In this document: positions 8,139 to 17,564 of the stretch, piece after piece
Position numbering within the stretch: position 1 is the stretch's first letter
Layout of the letters: every line of letters starts with the position of its first letter
DNA from: Aquibacillus sediminis
GTDB taxonomy: Bacteria > Bacillota > Bacilli > Bacillales > Amphibacillaceae
Direction: 5' to 3'
DNA length: 64,000 nt
Assembly (NCBI RefSeq): GCF_005870085.1
Contig: NZ_SZNM01000007.1
Span: 115,337-179,336 of the forward strand
Notes under the pieces: generated by a model
Seen by the model: only the letters and a program-made list of their open reading frames with translations
Told to the model about the DNA's origin: nothing
Database searches by the model: none
Translations under genes and position numbers: made by a program

Positions 8139-9267
8139 TCTCCAACAAGTCTATTAAGGATCTAATTTTCATGAATAACTCATCAAAGGTTATCACAATT
8201 ACATTCTTCAATTCCTTCCTATATAGTTCAAATGAATGCTTATGAGATAGTTCTTCTAATGCATCAAACCTACCTGCAATCACTACACAACAAGGGTTAA
8301 TTACATCATAGTCTGTATTTTTGCCATTCCTAATATTATTTACAAGTATATTTGAATATTCGCTTTGTAGAGTACCTTTATAGGTAAGTACTTGGGCTAC
8401 AGCGCCCATAAGATCCTTATGGGCAGAATGTACCCCTGTTCTATACTCAGTAGAAGTAACAAGTGGGGTGGTAGGTGTTTTTATCTCAATTAATACAGCA
8501 TCCTTGGAGAAGGGGTTTGCATAAAGAAAATCCACTAATTTACCACTATCATTATTGGTAGTTTTCCCTCCAACATAAGCCTCGTCCTCAATTAAAACTG
8601 TCGGATTTGAAAATAACTGACTTAACACCCATGTATTTTCTTTTAAGAGGTCTTGCCAAAACTTCTCTGAATTATTGTCCTTATTCCCTTCCCAAACTGC
8701 TAAAAGCTTTTTAAGGTTGGTTAGTCCTACTAGGGTGTTTAACTGATCCAACTCAGTTTCTCTTAGCTTACTTAGCTTGTCTACCATCTTATTAGAGTTC
8801 TCAGCGTTTACAATCCATTCAAGTGCCTGCTCCAATACATCACTTTTATCCTCATCTAACAATTGAATGAAAAGCTCATTGTTACCCTCAAATAAAGCTA
8901 TAACTTTTTCAAGGTCGGGGTTCGTTTTATAGAGTGTATAGCTTCCATGCTTTACCCCATACTCTTCATGTACTTTGTAATACTTCTTTAGCTCGTCAAA
9001 TAGTTTTAGGGTTTCTCCTGTATCAATAGCAATCTTAATCCATTCATCGGCTTTGAGTTTACTAGTTTCAAACTCCTTATGGTCTTCCCAAGAATCTTTT
9101 TTTCTTTTCTTTTGAAAATTGAAACTCCCTTTAATGGGAGCATTAGAATCATGTATGTTGTTTACAATCTCAGGCCGAAATACAAGCCTAGTAGTCTCAG
9201 TTTCTCTGAGGACAATATCATCACCAATACCTGAATCTCTAGAAGTTGATTGAACAAATATACTCAT
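8134..9267 (-). CDS. sduA: Shedu defence nuclease SduA (DUF4263)
   Basis: A 377-residue single-gene unit with the ribosome-binding site GGAGGAATCTAAG before ATG 9267. The C-terminal half has the DUF4263 signature: F-W-Q-D-L-L-K-E-N-T-W-V-L-S-Q-L-F, then V-D-F-L-Y and V-L-I-E-I-K-T-P, the D...E-x-K core of a PD-(D/E)XK nuclease (about residues 243-262). A conserved H-K-D-L-M-G-A-V-A-Q-V block follows. The N-terminal 170 residues are the variable regulatory part of this family. Shedu proteins protect against phage as stand-alone, oligomeric DNA-cutting enzymes. It is transcribed opposite to its neighbours. Confidence 0.88.
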   Translation of the reverse strand: MSIFVQSTSRDSGIGDDIVLRETETTRLVFRPEIVNNIHDSNAPIKGSFNFQKKRKKDSWEDHKEFETSKLKADEWIKIAIDTGETLKLFDELKKYYKVHEEYGVKHGSYTLYKTNPDLEKVIALFEGNNELFIQLLDEDKSDVLEQALEWIVNAENSNKMVDKLSKLRETELDQLNTLVGLTNLKKLLAVWEGNKDNNSEKFWQDLLKENTWVLSQLFSNPTVLIEDEAYVGGKTTNNDSGKLVDFLYANPFSKDAVLIEIKTPTTPLVTSTEYRTGVHSAHKDLMGAVAQVLTYKGTLQSEYSNILVNNIRNGKNTDYDVINPCCVVIAGRFDALEELSHKHSFELYRKELKNVIVITFDELFMKIRSLIDLLEK

Positions 9268-9809
9268 CTTAGATTCCTCCTGCCAATTTTTTTAATAATC
9301 AGTTAATAATAATTATACCATAAGAAAGTTCAAGTAATGATGAACTTGCACATTTCTTATGCAACAATTCTTCTAAATCTATTATCTCAGCCGATAATTT
9401 GGAATAAGTTGAAAATATTGCGTTCGATTTATTATTTGTACCAATTCAAACCGAACTAATTGCTACGTTTAGGAAAGTCATTTGTTCTATTAAATTATGA
9501 ATTAAGTGCCTGGATACACTTATTCAATTGTTTACAAATGAGGTCCAGGTACAGTTTAAAGTATCCTGTTGTTAAGGCGAAGGGGTGTTGGAGGAAGTAT
9601 AGGGAGTTGTAGATTTAAACAATAGACTTAATTGGAGTAGTATAAATTAATTTTATTAAATATGGAGTTGTCTTTGAGGACAGCTTCTTTTTGTATGTGT
9701 TAACAATATATTATGATAGGTTGACTGGAATTAATTGCAACCTTAAATTCTTTCAAAGTTAATGGTAAAATAGTTCTAGATAATAGTTGTAGTAATTGGA
9801 GATGTATGC
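9268..9809. other. AT-rich intergenic region between Shedu and the helicase/DrmAB operon
   Basis: No gene. A terminator-like hairpin lies at 9666-9692 (AGTTGTC/GACAGCT, then TCTTTTT) although no gene precedes it. TTGACT at about 9720 lies 17 bases before TAAATT and could be the promoter of the operon starting at 9810. A loose inverted pair (GTGCCTGG ... CCAGGTAC) spans about 9508-9552. Confidence 0.4.
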
Positions 9810-11555
9810 ATGAACACTTACCTAACAGAAAATGACATTAGAAGAACCGCTCATTTGTTAATAGATGAGTATAAAGTTGATGAAAATCTACTGATTAAAT
9901 TTATTGGAAAAGAGAAATATGTGCAGTTAAATAATATGCTAATAGAATTAGAAGAAGGACAAATGGATAAATACCAATTAGTACGAATGCTAATTGTTGA
10001 AAAAGGCCCACACTTATTTGCCGGTAGCGATGACGTGGTTAGAAAATTAAGGTCCTATCTTCTCAAACAACTTGAAGATAATAAATTAATTCAATTATAT
10101 GAGCGAAACCCTATAAGTAATAAAAAGATAAAATCACCTTCTTATATGCCGAATGCACTTGCAAATAAAAGATGGGTGATGGGAAAAGGATGGGCTAGAG
10201 ATTTTGTTCAGACACTAGGTTTTCCACTGATCTTCTCTGGTATTTCTTCTCCAAAGGATCATAGTACAGATCCAATTCAAGATATAGAGCCAAGAAAAAT
10301 CGTTCCTCCATTAGTCGAATATCAAAAAGGTTTAAAAGAAAAAATGCTGTCGGTTTTAAATCAAGAACGGAATAAAACTAGATGTGTGGTTACCTTACCA
10401 ACTGGTGGTGGAAAAACGAGAATAGCAGTAGAAAGTTTTATTGATTGGATGCAACCCCGTTTTAATGAAGGAAAGTATTTATTATGGATTGCGCAGGGAG
10501 AAGAACTATGTGAGCAGGCTATTTCATGCATAGCAGATATGTGGCAAGATCGTGAATTTCCTGAGACACTTCGTGTGTATCGTTATTTTGGTGGAAAAAA
10601 TGTAAAAGAAGATGAATTAATTGGTGGTGCAGTTATTGCGAGCATCCAACAATTATATACGCGAGTGAAAAATAATGATGAAGCGTTAAATGAGATATTA
10701 TCAAATTGTGGTGCCATGATCATTGATGAAGCACACCATGCTACGACAATGAGCTATGAACTGTTATTTGAGAAAGCGAAAGCATTGGCTGGTGAAGATC
10801 TATTTCCTATATGTGGGTTGACGGCTACACCTGGTAGAAATAATGATGAAACGATGACGTTAGTTGATCAATTTGAAGCATACTTGATTCACCCATCTTT
10901 ACCTGATATGGAACGTTATAAGCAAAATCCTCTTTTATACTTTAGAGAAGAAGGCTATTTAGCAGAACCACTTTTTTTACTTCATGAAGATGGTGAAGAA
11001 ATTGAAGTTTCAGAAGACAAGATCGATAGGGACCAAGATGATTTGAGTAAAGAATTCTTAAATGAATTAGCCCTAAATAAAGAGAGAAACTTCCAAATTA
11101 TCGAGTTTATGATGACTATCCCTGTAGGTTCATCCTCCCTAGTATACGCGTGTACAGTCGGACATGCTGAGTTTTTAGCAATGGTGATGAATTCAATTGG
11201 CAGAAAGTCGGCAGTTATTTCTGCTGAAACTCCAAAACAAATTAGGAGAATGTATATAGCTGCTTTTAAAAGAGGGGAGATCGAGTTTCTATTTAACTAC
11301 GGCGTTCTTACTACAGGATTTGATGCTCCAAAGATCGATCATATATTAATCACTCGACCTACTACTAGTACTATTCTCTATGAACAAATGGTCGGACGCG
11401 GTCTAAGAGGGATTAACTTTGGTGGTACAAACTATTGTAAAGTTGTGGACTTTTCCAAAAACATAAAACGTCATGGTGCACCGCTCGCCTATGCTAGATT
11501 TATAAAAGATTGGCAGATTAAAGAAGTGAATGACTTTGAAGAGGTGATGATATGA
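9810..11555 (+). CDS. SF2 DEAD/DEAH helicase, first gene of a DISARM-like operon
   Basis: 581 residues. The first 170 residues are helical and unassigned. The motor has PTGGGKTRIA at about 196, a DEAH box (IIDEAHHAT) at about 305, LTATPGR at about 340, T-T-G-F-D-A-P at about 510, and QMVGRGLRG at about 526, as in the COG1061/type I HsdR-like translocase group. It is too short for class 1 DrmD and has no PLD, methylase or nuclease motif that I can see. Its stop overlaps the drmA-like start (ATGA at 11552), showing tight coupling. Probably a third motor of the DISARM-like complex. Confidence 0.75.
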   Translation: MNTYLTENDIRRTAHLLIDEYKVDENLLIKFIGKEKYVQLNNMLIELEEGQMDKYQLVRMLIVEKGPHLFAGSDDVVRKLRSYLLKQLEDNKLIQLYERNPISNKKIKSPSYMPNALANKRWVMGKGWARDFVQTLGFPLIFSGISSPKDHSTDPIQDIEPRKIVPPLVEYQKGLKEKMLSVLNQERNKTRCVVTLPTGGGKTRIAVESFIDWMQPRFNEGKYLLWIAQGEELCEQAISCIADMWQDREFPETLRVYRYFGGKNVKEDELIGGAVIASIQQLYTRVKNNDEALNEILSNCGAMIIDEAHHATTMSYELLFEKAKALAGEDLFPICGLTATPGRNNDETMTLVDQFEAYLIHPSLPDMERYKQNPLLYFREEGYLAEPLFLLHEDGEEIEVSEDKIDRDQDDLSKEFLNELALNKERNFQIIEFMMTIPVGSSSLVYACTVGHAEFLAMVMNSIGRKSAVISAETPKQIRRMYIAAFKRGEIEFLFNYGVLTTGFDAPKIDHILITRPTTSTILYEQMVGRGLRGINFGGTNYCKVVDFSKNIKRHGAPLAYARFIKDWQIKEVNDFEEVMI

Positions 11556-14500
11556 AGCCAGGAGCTGAAAAACTAGTAAACTATTTGAATTCCAATCGAG
11601 AAGGTTCAATTTCTGTATTGGATTATAGACAAGTAGATAGCAAGTGGACGAATAAGACGTTTAAACGAATAGTAAATGACCACCCTAATTTATTTGAGAT
11701 GACTGATGGGAAAGTTACATTGGTTTCCAACAAACAAATTGATTATGATGGGTATACGGAAACTAGAACAAATATGGTTCAGGATCTAGAAAAATTTCTA
11801 GTAGGTCCTTTTGAAAGAGATGAAGTACTAGGAATTAATAAAAGACCAATGGCTTTATATTTAACAGGGAAACTTGTTCCGTTTGGTTCCTCTTCAAAAG
11901 TAGTTAACGAGGAAGACTTAGATATTCAAACTGGTCAATTAACAGAAGATGAGAAAGTAGATGAATATTTAAGTAATCGTGATGTTTTCCGACCATCAAG
12001 TATGGGGTTTAGTTTTAAGATGAAACAGTTAGGCAAGATTAAAATAACAGCTAACTGGGGAATGTATCAGGGGGAAAAGCATCAACGATCATCCCATGAT
12101 GAATCGTGGGAAATAGAATTAAAACCAAATGAAACTCAAATTCTAGAAAATGAAAATGTAGATTCAGATCCTGCTCGAGTAAAATACTCTGTCATGGAGA
12201 GAGACGGGATCTATCATGTTAGTATTTTTCTATATAACTCCTATCAAAGACAGAATCAGTATCCAAAACAGGAAGAAGTGATGTTTCAAACCAATTTAGC
12301 TGTTAACTTTGATAAGGATAATATGGCATTTTTTACTTCGAAGGCCGATCAATATAATCTTGCAGATGAATTAATGTATAGAGATTCTCAAGAACTAGCT
12401 ATCGGTCATGGAGTAGGGGTAGATTGGAAAGTAGATGATAAGAAAGTAACTATTGATTCGACATGGTTACCTTTTTATGAATTACCTTCTGTGGAACATC
12501 GAACCATCGATGATCATTCCTTCTCTATGAAAAAATTAAGTAAGATGTCAGCTGAAGAATTAAATGAGTATTTGTCCATTATACCTGAACAATATAATGA
12601 TTGGTTAGCTAAACAGGAAGAAATTGTAGAAACGTTAGAGCCGCATTTGAAAGAAGAAGCTGGAAAGAATATAAATGAAATCAAAAATATTATAAAACGA
12701 ATAGAAGAGGGCATTGAGATTATTACACAATCCGATGACTGCATAGGAAAAAAAGCCTTTCAATTTGCTAACAAATGTATGATGTTACAACGTGCACATA
12801 CAAAAGTAGCATTAGAATATAGGTCATCCAACCAAAGAGTAAAGCCAATATATGATGGAAAATGGCGCTTATTTCAAATCATGTTTATTTTAATGAACAT
12901 TGCTGGTGCCACGGATAAGCATCATAAAGACCGTGAAATGGTGGATATAATCTGGTTTCCTACAGGTGGAGGTAAAACGGAAGCATATCTAGGAGTCGCC
13001 GCTTATTTGATGGCTTATCGAAGGTTAGCTGCTAACATCATGAATGTCGAGGAGTATGCAGGTGTAACAGTATTTATGCGTTACACATTGCGATTATTAA
13101 CCACGCAACAGTTTCAGCGAGCAACAGCGCTAGTTTGTGCAGCAGAATATATAAGAGCAGAGCAGCCACATGTATATGGATCCGTTCCATTTAGTATCGG
13201 GCTTTGGATTGGAAATGATTCTTCTCCCAATTTACTAAAAGATGCGACAGAAAAGATGGAAGATATAAAACAAGGGAAAGAAGTACTCAAAGGCAATCCA
13301 ATGCAACTTTCACACTGTCCTTGGTGTGGGACAGAGTTATTACCTGATGATTACCATATAACAGAAAAAACACAAAAAATTAGTTGTCACCATCCACAAT
13401 GCGAATTTTATGGAGAGACTGGTTTACCAGTTTATACGGTTGATGAGGAAATTTACAACCAAGTACCAACAATTTTGATTGGTACAGTAGATAAGGTTGC
13501 TCAATTACCATGGAAAAATAATATGTATGAACTTTTTGGACAGAAAAATTTCTATCATCCTGAAAAAGGTTTTAAATATGAAGAAAAGGAAGCAATACGA
13601 GGCTGGCAAAAAATCGAGAGGTTACTTCCTCCTGAATTGATTATTCAAGATGAGTTGCATTTGATATCTGGTCCATTAGGGTCATTAACAGGCCTTTATG
13701 AAGTAGCGGTGGATTTGTTATGTGAACAAGATGGAAGTGGACCAAAGATTATCGCATCCACCGCAACAATTCGTGGTGCTGATAAACAAGTTGAAGCGTT
13801 ATATGGTAGGAAAGTAACACAGTTCCCTTTGGCAGTGCAACAGGCTGATGATGACTTTGTTTCTTATTCAGTTAACCCGGAAGAAAAGCCAGGACGCCTT
13901 TATGTTGGAGTGTGTGCACCAGGGGTCAGTGGGAAAATCCAGTCGATTCAAACCTATGCAGCATTAACGGCTATTACACGAGCTAATGCTAATTCTGGGA
14001 ATATTGATCCTTATTGGACGATGCTAGGTTATTTCAATACGGTAAAGGAATTATCGGGAATGTTAACGACATTTAAAGATGAAATTCCTACAAGGTTAAA
14101 TCTATTAGACAATAAAAATGAATTTGAACATGATTTACATGTTGAAGAGATGACAAGTCGGAAAAAAGCAAAAGAGATACCAGAGTTATTAACAAAAATG
14201 GAAAAAACAATGGAAGAAGAAGGAGTGCTTGATGCGGTCTTAGCAACCAATATGATCTCTGTTGGAGTCGATGTAAATAGACTAGGGTTGATGGTTATGC
14301 ATGGACAACCTAAGACTACATCTGAATATATCCAGGCAACAAGCCGTGTTGGAAGAGAGTACCCTGGATTAGTGTTAACTATATTTAATTCGATGAGATC
14401 ACGAGATTTATCGCATTACGAACGATTTAAAGCCTACCACCAAACCATTTATCGGAATGTGGAAGCAATGAGTGTCACACCATTTTCTGTTGGTAGTCGA

Positions 14501-14884
14501 AAAAAGGGGCTAACGGGAGTATTCATTGGTTACTTGCGACAGTCATTGGTAGAAATAAGCAAGGAAAAAAGCCCAAATAAATTTCAATATAATGACACAG
14601 TAGAAGCCTTGAAAGACAAATTTCTAACACGGATTGAACAAACGAACACTTGGAATCGACAAGAAGCAGAAGAGGTACTTACGGAATACCTCCAATGGTG
14701 GGATGCTATGAGTGACAAATATCAAGAGCAACTAAGTTATAGAAAAGATAAATATTCGAAACATCACTTAATGAAACAATTCACCGAAAATAAAAAAACA
14801 CCAGAGGCTAAATCTGCGATGTCATCGTTAAGAAATGTAGAAGGTGAAATTCAAGTGGAAGAGATGTGGTTAAAAGATGAGTAA
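11552..14884 (+). CDS. drmA: DrmA-like helicase of a DISARM-related system
   Basis: 1110 residues. WFPTGGGKTEAYLG (about 468) is the distinctive Walker A context of DrmA; a zinc ribbon follows (CPWCGTEL ... C-H-H-P-Q-C, about 588-615). Other motifs are QDELHLISGPLG (motif II, about 698), ASTATIRG (about 730), and N-M-I-S-V-G-V-D-V plus QATSRVGRE (V and VI, about 900-932). The 450-residue N-terminal region holds an immunoglobulin-like beta-rich part and a coiled segment. In DISARM, DrmA pairs with DrmB to form the DNA-translocating core that blocks incoming phage DNA. Overlaps of 4 bp upstream and 8 bp downstream argue for a fixed complex. Family call is by motif. Confidence 0.82.
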   Translation: MKPGAEKLVNYLNSNREGSISVLDYRQVDSKWTNKTFKRIVNDHPNLFEMTDGKVTLVSNKQIDYDGYTETRTNMVQDLEKFLVGPFERDEVLGINKRPMALYLTGKLVPFGSSSKVVNEEDLDIQTGQLTEDEKVDEYLSNRDVFRPSSMGFSFKMKQLGKIKITANWGMYQGEKHQRSSHDESWEIELKPNETQILENENVDSDPARVKYSVMERDGIYHVSIFLYNSYQRQNQYPKQEEVMFQTNLAVNFDKDNMAFFTSKADQYNLADELMYRDSQELAIGHGVGVDWKVDDKKVTIDSTWLPFYELPSVEHRTIDDHSFSMKKLSKMSAEELNEYLSIIPEQYNDWLAKQEEIVETLEPHLKEEAGKNINEIKNIIKRIEEGIEIITQSDDCIGKKAFQFANKCMMLQRAHTKVALEYRSSNQRVKPIYDGKWRLFQIMFILMNIAGATDKHHKDREMVDIIWFPTGGGKTEAYLGVAAYLMAYRRLAANIMNVEEYAGVTVFMRYTLRLLTTQQFQRATALVCAAEYIRAEQPHVYGSVPFSIGLWIGNDSSPNLLKDATEKMEDIKQGKEVLKGNPMQLSHCPWCGTELLPDDYHITEKTQKISCHHPQCEFYGETGLPVYTVDEEIYNQVPTILIGTVDKVAQLPWKNNMYELFGQKNFYHPEKGFKYEEKEAIRGWQKIERLLPPELIIQDELHLISGPLGSLTGLYEVAVDLLCEQDGSGPKIIASTATIRGADKQVEALYGRKVTQFPLAVQQADDDFVSYSVNPEEKPGRLYVGVCAPGVSGKIQSIQTYAALTAITRANANSGNIDPYWTMLGYFNTVKELSGMLTTFKDEIPTRLNLLDNKNEFEHDLHVEEMTSRKKAKEIPELLTKMEKTMEEEGVLDAVLATNMISVGVDVNRLGLMVMHGQPKTTSEYIQATSRVGREYPGLVLTIFNSMRSRDLSHYERFKAYHQTIYRNVEAMSVTPFSVGSRKKGLTGVFIGYLRQSLVEISKEKSPNKFQYNDTVEALKDKFLTRIEQTNTWNRQEAEEVLTEYLQWWDAMSDKYQEQLSYRKDKYSKHHLMKQFTENKKTPEAKSAMSSLRNVEGEIQVEEMWLKDE

Positions 14885-16583
14885 AGAAATGGGAACATTA
14901 CGTCCATCTCAACTAATTTATCATTTTGGGCCAGGTTCGATTGTCGATATGATGGATCAAAGTGTGATTGTAATGGCTGCAGACATGTGGAATACACATA
15001 ATACCCCACAAGAAAAAGATGAACGTATTACAAGAGCACTAAACATCGATCATATAAAAATATTAAATGAGCGGCCAAATACAGTTAAAGTTCGAGCAAA
15101 ACCTTTTCCTAAATGGAAGATTTGTCCCAATTGTAATATGATGACGGAATTTACGAATACACATTGCTACCACTGTGATCAAAAAGGGGAAGAAGTGGAA
15201 TTGTACCCTAGTCGATTCGTTGTTGCTTGTAACCATGGACATATACAAGATTTCCCGTATGTGGAGTGGGTTCATAAAGATAAGACCTGTACCAGTGATA
15301 AACCTGCATTAAAATTTATCCGACAAGGAAACAGTGGATCACTATCAGACTTGTATGTACAATGTGTGAAATGTAAAGAGAAACAATCGTTAGGGAAAAT
15401 TATGCAGAAAGATGCCTTGAAGTCCGTGTTGCCATCATGTACTGGCGAACGTCCTTGGGTTGGAGATAAACAATCATGTACAGAAACTATGGAAACTTAT
15501 TTACGTGGTGCTTCTAATATTTATTCACCAGCTGTTACAAGCTTTTTGCAAATTCCCTTAAGTGAACAAAATAAGGATCCATTATACAACGACGTGATTG
15601 AAAATAAGACAGCCTTATTAAAAGCTAGTGAAAAAGGCGAAGATGTGCTGTTAATGCAAATGAATATATTGAATATAGATGAAAGTGGTTTAGAAAAAAT
15701 CCAGCAAATTTTAGCGGGTGAATATGAAGAGGAAGTTACCTATCAATCCATCCGTAAACAGGAGTGGAATACGTTAGTTCAAGAAGATGTAGATGATTCT
15801 TACGGTACTGGATATAAATCTACTACAGTGGACATTCACGATCAAATGAAGTCTTACTTCTCATCTATTCATAAAGTGGAATCATTACCAGAAATTCAAG
15901 TATTACAAGGGTTTACCCGAATTGATTATATTGACCGTTTCGAAGTGACAGATTCAAAGGATTTACTTCCAATCATGAAAAATACCAAAACAAATTGGTT
16001 ACCAGGTGCACGAAATAATGGGGAAGGGATATTTTTTCAATTTGATCAAAATAAATTAATGGAGTGGTCAAGAGAGACGAATCCTTCAGAAATAACAACG
16101 GATATTATTACAAGATATAATAAGCAAAGAGATCAGCTTGGATATTCAACAATGCCGATTGAAAGTAAGCACCTTCTTATCCATACCTTTAGTCATGCTC
16201 TAATAAAAGAGTTAGCGATTCATTCTGGATATTCTACCACGTCATTAAAAGAACGAATTTATTGTAGTGATGATATGCAAGGTGTTCTTATTTACACGGC
16301 ATCAGGTGATTCGGAAGGAAGTCTAGGTGGGCTAATTGAACAAGCTACCCCCGACAAGCTTTATCCTGTCTTTATTCGAGCAATCGAGCGTATGATGTAC
16401 TGCTCATCTGATCCAAATTGCTCAGAAGGTGAATTCAAATTCCAATCGACAGCCAATGGTGCAGCATGCCATTCTTGTTCGTATGTTTCAGAAACATCCT
16501 GTGAGTGGGGGAATCAACTGTTAGATCGTCGATTACTGTTGAATATCAATCCAGGTGATACGTATGGATTTTTTGAAGAATAA
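14877..16583 (+). CDS. drmB: DrmB-like DUF1998 protein of a DISARM-related system
   Basis: 568 residues, start overlapping the drmA stop. The N-terminus (LRPSQLIYHFGPGSIVD) is the usual DrmB opening. Two zinc-binding sites are visible: CPNC...CYHC near 82-100 and a C-terminal cluster C-x4-N-C...C-H-S-C...C-E-W near 505-545. The DUF1998 block HTFSHALIKELA, S-G-Y-S-T-T-S-L-K-E-R-I-Y and G-D-S-E-G-S-L-G-G-L is at about 435-490. In DISARM this protein partners DrmA. No drmC, drmE or drmMI follows; the operon ends here, with an HNH gene 92 bases on. Confidence 0.85.
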   Translation: MSKEMGTLRPSQLIYHFGPGSIVDMMDQSVIVMAADMWNTHNTPQEKDERITRALNIDHIKILNERPNTVKVRAKPFPKWKICPNCNMMTEFTNTHCYHCDQKGEEVELYPSRFVVACNHGHIQDFPYVEWVHKDKTCTSDKPALKFIRQGNSGSLSDLYVQCVKCKEKQSLGKIMQKDALKSVLPSCTGERPWVGDKQSCTETMETYLRGASNIYSPAVTSFLQIPLSEQNKDPLYNDVIENKTALLKASEKGEDVLLMQMNILNIDESGLEKIQQILAGEYEEEVTYQSIRKQEWNTLVQEDVDDSYGTGYKSTTVDIHDQMKSYFSSIHKVESLPEIQVLQGFTRIDYIDRFEVTDSKDLLPIMKNTKTNWLPGARNNGEGIFFQFDQNKLMEWSRETNPSEITTDIITRYNKQRDQLGYSTMPIESKHLLIHTFSHALIKELAIHSGYSTTSLKERIYCSDDMQGVLIYTASGDSEGSLGGLIEQATPDKLYPVFIRAIERMMYCSSDPNCSEGEFKFQSTANGAACHSCSYVSETSCEWGNQLLDRRLLLNINPGDTYGFFEE

Positions 16584-16675
16584 GAAATAGAAATCACTGT
16601 CAGTTTCTGCTACTTTTGAATTTGATATGCTTATAGGAGGTATGAGGATTTACATATCTAAAGGGGGAACGTTAA

Positions 16676-17425
16676 ATGAATTTTAAGGATCAAATATTTG
16701 AACTTCCACCATTAAAACCTAATGGCCGGGAGCGTGAGTTCAAATATTATTCAGATGAATTAAAAGCAAAAGTGATATTTGAACATTTATTTAATGGTAA
16801 GACTCATAGATGGATGGATAAAAATATACTTGATACAAATGGAAATACAAATGGTCGAAACTCAGCAAATATCCTTTATTATTTAGGAATGAAAGCAGAT
16901 TATAGAGGAATATTTAAAGGTTTGAAGTTAAGTACAGTTATAAAAATATTAGAACACAAAGGTCAAGATTATGCTTATGCGGTAAATTTGTTAAAATTCT
17001 TAGTAGAAGCGGAGATAGTTCAAACTGTAAAATCAGATATTGAAGCGGAAATGCAAGAAGAAGGTAAGGCGATAGAGGGGAACATTAAATACTATTATGG
17101 TAAGAGGTATGAGCGTGACTGTAAAAATAGAATGTTAGCAATTAAAAAACATGGCTTAAACTGTTATGTATGTGGATTTAACTTTGAAGAAAAATATGGA
17201 AAGTATGGAAAGGATTTTATAGAAGTTCATCATATAAAGCCTTTAAGTACTTTGGAAAAAGCAGTTGAAATAAATCCAGAAACTGATTTAGTGCCGTTAT
17301 GTGCAAACTGTCACCGGATGATTCATAGAAGAAAAGATTATATATTGAATGTTGATGAACTTAGCGAAGTTGTCAAAGAAAATAGAGAAAAAGCAAATAC
17401 CAGCTATGGATGTTATCCAAAGTAA
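16676..17425 (+). CDS. HNH endonuclease
   Basis: 249 residues, after AAAGGGGGAACG. The C-terminal half is a clear HNH (McrA-like) domain: YVCGFNF, then F-I-E-V-H-H-I-K-P-L (the first His pair), D-L-V-P-L-C-A-N-C-H-R-M-I-H. The two C-x2-C pairs are the zinc knuckle. The N-terminal 130 residues are helical with no recognised family and could read target DNA. It lies 92 bases after drmB in the same direction and before a strong terminator, so it could belong to the DISARM-like operon or stand alone as a modified-DNA (type IV) nuclease. Confidence 0.75.
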   Translation: MNFKDQIFELPPLKPNGREREFKYYSDELKAKVIFEHLFNGKTHRWMDKNILDTNGNTNGRNSANILYYLGMKADYRGIFKGLKLSTVIKILEHKGQDYAYAVNLLKFLVEAEIVQTVKSDIEAEMQEEGKAIEGNIKYYYGKRYERDCKNRMLAIKKHGLNCYVCGFNFEEKYGKYGKDFIEVHHIKPLSTLEKAVEINPETDLVPLCANCHRMIHRRKDYILNVDELSEVVKENREKANTSYGCYPK

Positions 17426-17447
17426 ATAGACAGTTTTTATGAAGAAA

Positions 17448-17478
17448 ATCACGAATGAACAATTTGTTCATTCGTGAT
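17448..17478. terminator. Strong bidirectional terminator
   Basis: ATCACGAATGAACAA / TTGTTCATTCGTGAT, a perfect 15-bp palindrome with one central base, between the HNH gene and the convergent LlaJI-like operon. Confidence 0.75.
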
Positions 17479-17564
17479 ACATTTTAATCAACAGGATTCT
17501 TATTTAGTTAAACGAACCAATTGAAGAATATGTAGTTAATGAGGAAAAACAGCCTTCTTTTATT

